46,515 bases of DNA from assembly GCA_045634305.1 (NCBI GenBank), contig JAZQZZ010000043.1, positions 1 to 46,515 on the forward strand, written 5' to 3'. The notes beneath the pieces were generated by a model. That model did no database searches. It was given only the letters and a program-made list of their open reading frames with translations, and had not been told where the DNA came from. Below, in pieces: positions 42,174-46,515 of the stretch. A program made the position numbers and the translations under genes. Each line of letters opens with the position of its first letter. The stretch's first letter is position 1. The stretch comes from HGM04593 sp045634305. GTDB lineage: Bacteria; Bacteroidota; Bacteroidia; Bacteroidales; Bacteroidaceae.

Positions 42174-43535
42174 TTAACCTACACGTCCCTTAATGCGGCC
42201 TGAGCTCAACAGACCATCATAATGTCTCATCAAGAGGTGACTCTCTATCTGCTGCAATGTGTCAAGGATAACACCGACAAGGATGAGCAGCGAAGTTCCA
42301 CCAAAGAAACTTGCGAACTCTGGCTGCATGTTCAACATTCCTGCGAATACGGGAAGTACCGCAATGAGTGCGAGGAACAAAGAGCCTGGAAGTGTTATGC
42401 GCGACATGATTGTATCGATATACTCAGCGGTTGGTTTGCCAGGCTTGATACCAGGGATAAAACCATTGTTGCGCTTCATATCCTCGGCCATCTGAACCGG
42501 ATTGATTGTGATGGCAGTATAGAAATATGTAAAGAGGATAATGAGAACTGCAAAAATGATGTTATACAACCATGATGTGTTATCATACATCAACTGCACA
42601 AACTTTGATGGTGTACCCTCGGTGTTGAAGCCCATAATTGCCATAGGGATAAACATAATCGCCTGGGCAAAAATGATTGGCATCACATTGGCAGCATTTA
42701 CCTTCAAAGGAAGATACTGACGTGCACCCGAAACGGCCGCTCCACCTGTAGCCTGTTTTGCATACTGTACAGGAATCTTGCGGGTACCGCGCAAAAGCGC
42801 AACACCACCGCAAATAACCAATACCAGCAATACAAGCTCAATTATGAACATTACAACACCACCACCTGCAGCACCGGTCATTCTTGAGGTGAACTCCTGA
42901 ATGATGGCAGTCGGGAAACGGGCGATGATACCGATCATAATGATCAAAGAAACACCATTGCCGAGACCCTTGTCGGTAATGCGCTCACCCAACCAAAGGA
43001 TGAACATACTACCTGCTGCAAGGATGATTGTAGATGTTGCGTAGAACATGACACCTGTTTCAACCTGGATTGCACCTGTACCGGCCAACTGGCTTTCGAG
43101 GTTCGCCAAATATGCCAAAGACTGAGGTATGAGAATTGCCAAGGTAAGATAACGTGTATACTGGTTGATCTTACGATGACCACTCTCGCCCTCACGTTGC
43201 AGTTTCTGGAAATAAGGAACTGCAAGTGCCATCAACTGAAGAACAATTGAGGCAGAGATATATGGCATAATTCCCAGCGCGAAAATAGATGCATTAGAGA
43301 ACGCACCACCTGAGAACATATCAAGCAGAGACATCAAACCGCCTTTCGTCTGGTCTGCCAGTTTTGAGCCCTCAATCAATGCAGCGGTATCGATACCGGG
43401 GAGCACTATCTGTGAACCAAAACGATAGATTGCAACGAATAAGAGTGTTACGCCAATGCGCACTCTCAGGTCTTCAACTTTCCAGATATTCTTGATTGTC
43501 TGGACAAATTTCAGGTTTGATTGTTTGTTTGCCAT
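42174..43535 (-). CDS. secY: Protein translocase subunit SecY
   Basis: A 453-residue channel subunit with ten predicted helices. It contains RIGVTLLFVAIYRFGSQIVLPGID, LMSLLDMFSGGAFSNASIFALGIMPYISASIVLQL (plug and helix 2) and PGKPTAEYIDTIMSRITLPGSLFLA, all SecY-typical. With SecE and SecG it exports the signal-peptide-bearing proteins seen elsewhere in the window. It is three bases after rplO. Confidence 0.98.
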   Translation of the reverse strand: MANKQSNLKFVQTIKNIWKVEDLRVRIGVTLLFVAIYRFGSQIVLPGIDTAALIEGSKLADQTKGGLMSLLDMFSGGAFSNASIFALGIMPYISASIVLQLMALAVPYFQKLQREGESGHRKINQYTRYLTLAILIPQSLAYLANLESQLAGTGAIQVETGVMFYATSTIILAAGSMFILWLGERITDKGLGNGVSLIIMIGIIARFPTAIIQEFTSRMTGAAGGGVVMFIIELVLLVLVICGGVALLRGTRKIPVQYAKQATGGAAVSGARQYLPLKVNAANVMPIIFAQAIMFIPMAIMGFNTEGTPSKFVQLMYDNTSWLYNIIFAVLIILFTYFYTAITINPVQMAEDMKRNNGFIPGIKPGKPTAEYIDTIMSRITLPGSLFLALIAVLPVFAGMLNMQPEFASFFGGTSLLILVGVILDTLQQIESHLLMRHYDGLLSSGRIKGRVG

Positions 43536-43538
43536 TTT

Positions 43539-43985
43539 TTAAAGCTTTACTACTGTTCCACCAACTGCTTCAATAGCCTCAACAGCCTTCGCTGAGAAAG
43601 CGTGAGCCTCTACTGTCAACTTAGCAGTCAAAGTACCGTTAGCAAGAATCTTAACCAACTGGTTTGAAGAAACGAAACCTGCTGCAATCAAAGCTGCAAT
43701 GTTTACAGTCTCCAAAGACTTGCTCTCAGCAAGAGCCTGGAGTGTAGACAAGTTGATTGCCTTGTACTCTACACGATTGATATTTTTAAAGCCGTACTTT
43801 GGTACACGACGTTGCAAAGGCATCTGACCACCCTCGAAACCGATCTTCTTGCTGTAGCCAGAACGTGACTTGGCACCCTTGTGACCACGTGTAGAGGTAC
43901 CACCTCTACCCGAACCGGTACCACGTCCAATTCTTTTGCGTGCCTTAACAGCGCCTTCAGCAGGCTTAAGATTATTTAATTTCAT
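43539..43985 (-). CDS. rplO: Ribosomal protein L15
   Basis: A 148-residue L15: MKLNNLKPAEGAVKARKRIGRGTGSGRGGTSTRGHKGAKSRSGY with the Gly/Arg-rich extended N-terminus and GFEGGQMPLQRRVPKYGF. The C-terminal globular part ends AVEAIEAVGGTVV. It is 24 bases from rpmD and three before secY. Confidence 0.98.
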   Translation of the reverse strand: MKLNNLKPAEGAVKARKRIGRGTGSGRGGTSTRGHKGAKSRSGYSKKIGFEGGQMPLQRRVPKYGFKNINRVEYKAINLSTLQALAESKSLETVNIAALIAAGFVSSNQLVKILANGTLTAKLTVEAHAFSAKAVEAIEAVGGTVVKL

Positions 43986-44009
43986 AGCTGAATTCTGTTT
44001 TTTTATTAA

Positions 44010-44189
44010 TTACTCTTCAACAATGGCAACCAAATGCTGAACTTTCTTAACCATTCCGCGAATAGAGGCATTATCAGGACGCTCAACAACCTTATTCATC
44101 TTTGTAAGGCCAAGAGCATCAAGAGTCAGCTTCTGGGTCTTAGGAGCGCCGATACGACTTTTTACTTGCTTAATCTTTATTGTAGCCAT
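44010..44189 (-). CDS. rpmD: Ribosomal protein L30
   Basis: A 59-residue protein read on the minus strand: MATIKIKQVKSRIGAPKTQK, then LTLDALGLTKMNKVVERPDN and a short end ASIRGMVKKVQHLVAIVEE. RIG...KTLxALGLxK and the NxxIRGMVxKVxHLV pattern define L30. It lies 24 bases before rplO and 12 after rpsE. Confidence 0.96.
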   Translation of the reverse strand: MATIKIKQVKSRIGAPKTQKLTLDALGLTKMNKVVERPDNASIRGMVKKVQHLVAIVEE

Positions 44190-44201
44190 AGTTCAATCTC
44201 C

Positions 44202-44723
44202 TTATCCGTTAAAAACCTTACTCATACTTACACCTCTGTTCTGAGCAACCATACGTGCATCACGCATCTCGCTCAAAGCTGCGATTGTAGCCTTTACCAA
44301 GTTGTGAGGGTTAGAAGAGCCCTTAGACTTAGCAAGAACGTCAGTAATACCAACACTCTCAAGAACGGCACGCATAGCACCACCGGCAACTACTCCGGTA
44401 CCGTGAGATGCAGGCTTGATGAAAACCTCAGCACCGCCGAAGTGAGCTGACTGCTCGTGAGGAACAGTGCCCTTAAGCACGGGTACGCGAACCAGGTTCT
44501 TCTTGGCAGCCTCAACACCCTTAGCAATAGCTGCAGTTACCTCGCTGGCCTTACCGAGACCATAGCCGATGATACCATTCTCGTTACCAACTACAACGAT
44601 AGCTGAGAAACTGAATGTACGACCACCCTTGGTAACCTTAGTTACACGGTTGATAGCAACCAATCTATCTTTCAATTCAACGTCGTTTGCGACTTTTACT
44701 CTATTATTAATTGCCATATTCAT
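44202..44723 (-). CDS. rpsE: Ribosomal protein S5
   Basis: A 173-residue S5 with the dsRNA-binding domain LKDRLVAINRVTKVTKGGRTFSFSAIVVVG and GYGLGKASEVTAAIAKGVEAAKKN, then GTGVVAGGAMRAVLESVGITDVLAKSKGSSNPHNLVKAT. The start at 44723 overlaps the rplR stop (TAATG); an ATG two codons later is an alternative. Confidence 0.98.
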   Translation of the reverse strand: MNMAINNRVKVANDVELKDRLVAINRVTKVTKGGRTFSFSAIVVVGNENGIIGYGLGKASEVTAAIAKGVEAAKKNLVRVPVLKGTVPHEQSAHFGGAEVFIKPASHGTGVVAGGAMRAVLESVGITDVLAKSKGSSNPHNLVKATIAALSEMRDARMVAQNRGVSMSKVFNG

Positions 44724-45064
44724 TAGAATTTAAGACCTCCATTACGTGCAGCATCAGCCACTTCCTTAACTCGTCCGTGGTAGAGGTAACCGTTACGATC
44801 GAAGACAACAGTAGTGATACCTGCCTCGATAGCCTTCTTAGCGATCAACTCACCAACCTTTGCAGCCTGCTCTTTCTTGGGCATAGCCTCAAGACCTAAA
44901 GAAGATGCTGCAGCCAATGTGCGACCTGTCTGGTCATTAATAATCTGAACATAGATCTGCTTGTTGCTACGGAAAACGCTCATACGAGGACGCTCTGCAA
45001 CACCAGAAACCTTGTTGCGCACTCTATATTTAATTTTGGTACGTCTTTCTATCTTTGTTGTCAT
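44723..45064 (-). CDS. rplR: Ribosomal protein L18
   Basis: A 113-residue 5S-rRNA-binding L18: RRTKIKYRVRNKVSGVAERPRMSVFRSNKQIYVQIIND and FDRNGYLYHGRVKEVADAARNGGLKF. It overlaps rpsE by one base and is 20 bases after rplF. Confidence 0.98.
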   Translation of the reverse strand: MTTKIERRTKIKYRVRNKVSGVAERPRMSVFRSNKQIYVQIINDQTGRTLAAASSLGLEAMPKKEQAAKVGELIAKKAIEAGITTVVFDRNGYLYHGRVKEVADAARNGGLKF

Positions 45065-45084
45065 ATGCTTACTGTTTTACTTTA

Positions 45085-45663
45085 TTATTTAGCACCTGCC
45101 GACTTACCAGACTTGCGACGGATAATCTCGCCAACAAACTTGACACCCTTACCCTTATATGGCTCAGGTTTGCGGAATGAGCGGATCTTTGCACAAATCA
45201 TACCGAGCAATTCCTTGTTGCAAGACTCGATAATGATAAGAGGGTTCTTGTTTCTCTCAGACTTAGTCTCAATCTTTACCTCTGCAGGGAACTGCATGTA
45301 GATTGGGTGAGTAAAACCAAGCAACAACTCGATAGCATTGTTAGGCTTATCGTTAACACGATAACCAACACCAACAAGCTCAAGCTCTTTGCGGAAACCG
45401 GCAGAAACACCGATAACCATATTATTAATGAGCGCACGATACAGACCGTGGAAAGCGTGCTGCTGCTTTGTTGCCTCAGCATATGTTTCGCAATCTGCGT
45501 ACTTCACTGTCAAAGTAGAATCCTCAACCACGATAGCGATAGATGGATCTACCTTCTGTGAGAGCTCACCTTTAGGACCTTTTACAGTAATTACGTTCTC
45601 GTCGCTAACTGCAACGGTAACGCCAGCGGGAATACTAATGGGTAATTTACCAATTCTAGACAT
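45085..45663 (-). CDS. rplF: Ribosomal protein L6
   Basis: A 192-residue L6: MSRIGKLPISIPAGVTV and VTVKGPKGELSQ-type start, the LINNMVIGVSAGFRKELELVGVGYR repeat region, and the C-terminal PEPYKGKGVKFVGEIIRRKSGKSAGAK. It is about 16 bases after rpsH. Confidence 0.98.
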   Translation of the reverse strand: MSRIGKLPISIPAGVTVAVSDENVITVKGPKGELSQKVDPSIAIVVEDSTLTVKYADCETYAEATKQQHAFHGLYRALINNMVIGVSAGFRKELELVGVGYRVNDKPNNAIELLLGFTHPIYMQFPAEVKIETKSERNKNPLIIIESCNKELLGMICAKIRSFRKPEPYKGKGVKFVGEIIRRKSGKSAGAK

Positions 45664-45679
45664 TGCTCAATCCTCCTTA

Positions 45680-46075
45680 TTAGTAGACATAGCAGAGAAC
45701 CTCACCACCGATCTTCTCAGTAGCCGCCTCCTTGTCTGTCATTACACCTTTGGATGTCGACAAAATTGCGATACGCAATTCATTGATCACTCTGGGCATA
45801 TCTTTGTATCCCGTATAACGACGCAAACCTGGTGAAGAAACGCGAACAAGGTTCTTGATAGCGTTCACTTTGTTAACAGCGTCGTACTTCAAGGCAATCT
45901 TGATTGTGCCTTGTGGGCCATCCTCAACAAACTTGTAGTTCAAGATGTAACCCTTGTCAAAAAGGATCTTAGTAATCTCCTTCTTGATGTTAGAAGCTGG
46001 GACTTCAACCACTCTGTGCTTAGCTTGAATGGCATTTCTCAACCTCGTCAAATAATCTGCAATAGGATCTGTCAT
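45680..46075 (-). CDS. rpsH: Ribosomal protein S8
   Basis: A 131-residue S8: MTDPIADYLTRLRNAIQAKHRVVEVPASNIKKEI and ending LSTSKGVMTDKEAATEKIGGEVLCYVY. The start is ATG at 46073-46075, matching the family N-terminus; the frame extends upstream to 46129 but with non-family sequence. The 62-base gap to rpsN is wider than most in the operon. Confidence 0.98.
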   Translation of the reverse strand: MTDPIADYLTRLRNAIQAKHRVVEVPASNIKKEITKILFDKGYILNYKFVEDGPQGTIKIALKYDAVNKVNAIKNLVRVSSPGLRRYTGYKDMPRVINELRIAILSTSKGVMTDKEAATEKIGGEVLCYVY

Positions 46076-46137
46076 AAAAATTAATTTTAAATTGATCAGG
46101 ACTTCCCTGACAATATTTATATTAAACACTCAAAAAA

Positions 46138-46437
46138 TTACCAGCTTGCTTTTCTTACACCTGGGATGAGACCCTGTGATGCCATCTCACGGAACTGAAT
46201 ACGAGAGATACCGAAAAGGCGGATGTAACCCTTTGGACGACCTGTCAGCTTGCAACGGTTGTGCATGCGGATAGGATTTGAGTTCAAAGGCAACTCCTGC
46301 AACTTGCGTGCTGCCTCATAAGCCTCCTCAGGAGTACCGGTGTTAACGATCTTCTTGAGAGCCTCACGTTTAGCAGCATATTTCTTGGCCAATTTTGCAC
46401 GTTTAACCTCACGTGCTTTCATTGATTCTTTTGCCAT
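46138..46437 (-). CDS. rpsN: Ribosomal protein S14, zinc-free long form
   Basis: A 99-residue S14 of the long type: MAKESMKAREVKRAKLAKKYAAKREAL, RKLQELPLNSNPIRMHNRCKLTGRPKGYIRLFGISRIQFREMASQGLIPGVRKASW. Only one Cys is present, so the CxxC zinc pair of the short form is absent. It is five bases after rplE. Confidence 0.98.
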   Translation of the reverse strand: MAKESMKAREVKRAKLAKKYAAKREALKKIVNTGTPEEAYEAARKLQELPLNSNPIRMHNRCKLTGRPKGYIRLFGISRIQFREMASQGLIPGVRKASW

Positions 46438-46442
46438 ATCAC

Positions 46443-46515
46443 TTATGAATTTTTAGCGTTCTTAAAAGGAAGACCAAACTCTTTCAAAAGAGCATAACCC
46501 TCTTCGTCTGTCTTA
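46443..46515 (-). CDS. rplE: Ribosomal protein L5, C-terminal fragment (5' end outside window)
   Basis: The last 24 codons of a gene running off the right edge on the minus strand, ending TDEEGYALLKEFGLPFKNAK and stop at 46443-46445. The EEGYALLKEFGLPF tail and position just before rpsN identify L5. Confidence 0.88.
   Translation of the reverse strand, partial: KTDEEGYALLKEFGLPFKNAKNS

Noticed and set aside
1..46515. Mobile element, prophage or horizontally acquired island
   Set aside because: No transposase, integrase, phage gene, attachment-site pair or terminal inverted repeats were seen; gene order is typical core Bacteroidales and no tRNA is flanked by a duplicated 3' end.

Overview
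The window is chromosomal core sequence from a member of the order Bacteroidales (phylum Bacteroidota), probably a gut-type organism. The evidence is the gene content and order: spc/alpha ribosomal cluster with secY-map-infA-rpmJ, Na+-NQR, MetY, ExbB/ExbD/ExbD, Bacteroidales-type glutaminyl cyclase and an M60 peptidase. Upstream regions carry TAnnTTTG -7 boxes, several exported proteins have Gln after the predicted signal-peptide cut, and there are no Shine-Dalgarno sites. Genus cannot be fixed from the sequence alone.

Layout. 1-2107 (-): 3'-truncated secreted M60 metallopeptidase with its promoter. 2415-4325 (+): metY and a periplasmic TonB-C-domain protein, ending at a bidirectional hairpin. 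14327-4378 (-): a seven-gene run: rRNA m5C methyltransferase, DsbD, GH3-like enzyme, Ig-like lipoprotein, cysS, glutaminyl-cyclase-like M28 lipoprotein, sufE. 14586-15884 (+): thyA-folA. 18654-16134 (-): exbB, a four-TM protein, exbD, exbD, preceded by tRNA-Ser(GGA). 19060-22172 (+): lpxK, punA, thiL and an Imm17-like small membrane protein. 28179-22215 (-): MATE transporter, cytidylate-kinase-like protein, phosphodiesterase, ilvE, trmB, a Dabb protein and mrp. 28326-31584 (+): mnmA, xseA, xseB, pgeF. 37727-31663 (-): complete nqrABCDEF. 46515-38082 (-): rplE (partial) to rplQ.

How the genes work together. The nqr operon builds the sodium-pumping NADH:quinone oxidoreductase that energises the membrane; ExbB/ExbD use ion flow to energise TonB-dependent transport. 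DsbD and the glutaminyl-cyclase-like lipoprotein process exported proteins; thyA/folA form the dTMP-folate pair; xseA/xseB form exonuclease VII; mnmA, trmB, cysS and rsmF serve translation.

I did not find a phage, insertion sequence, CRISPR array, defence island or clear undescribed multi-gene system. The most unusual items are a rubredoxin-like domain fused in frame to the start of NqrC, an Mrp lacking the usual C-terminal Cys pair, similar Ala/Val/Pro/Glu-rich segments in four unrelated proteins, a glutaminyl cyclase encoded near three exported proteins with predicted +1 Gln, and heptamer repeats at separate intergenic sites.
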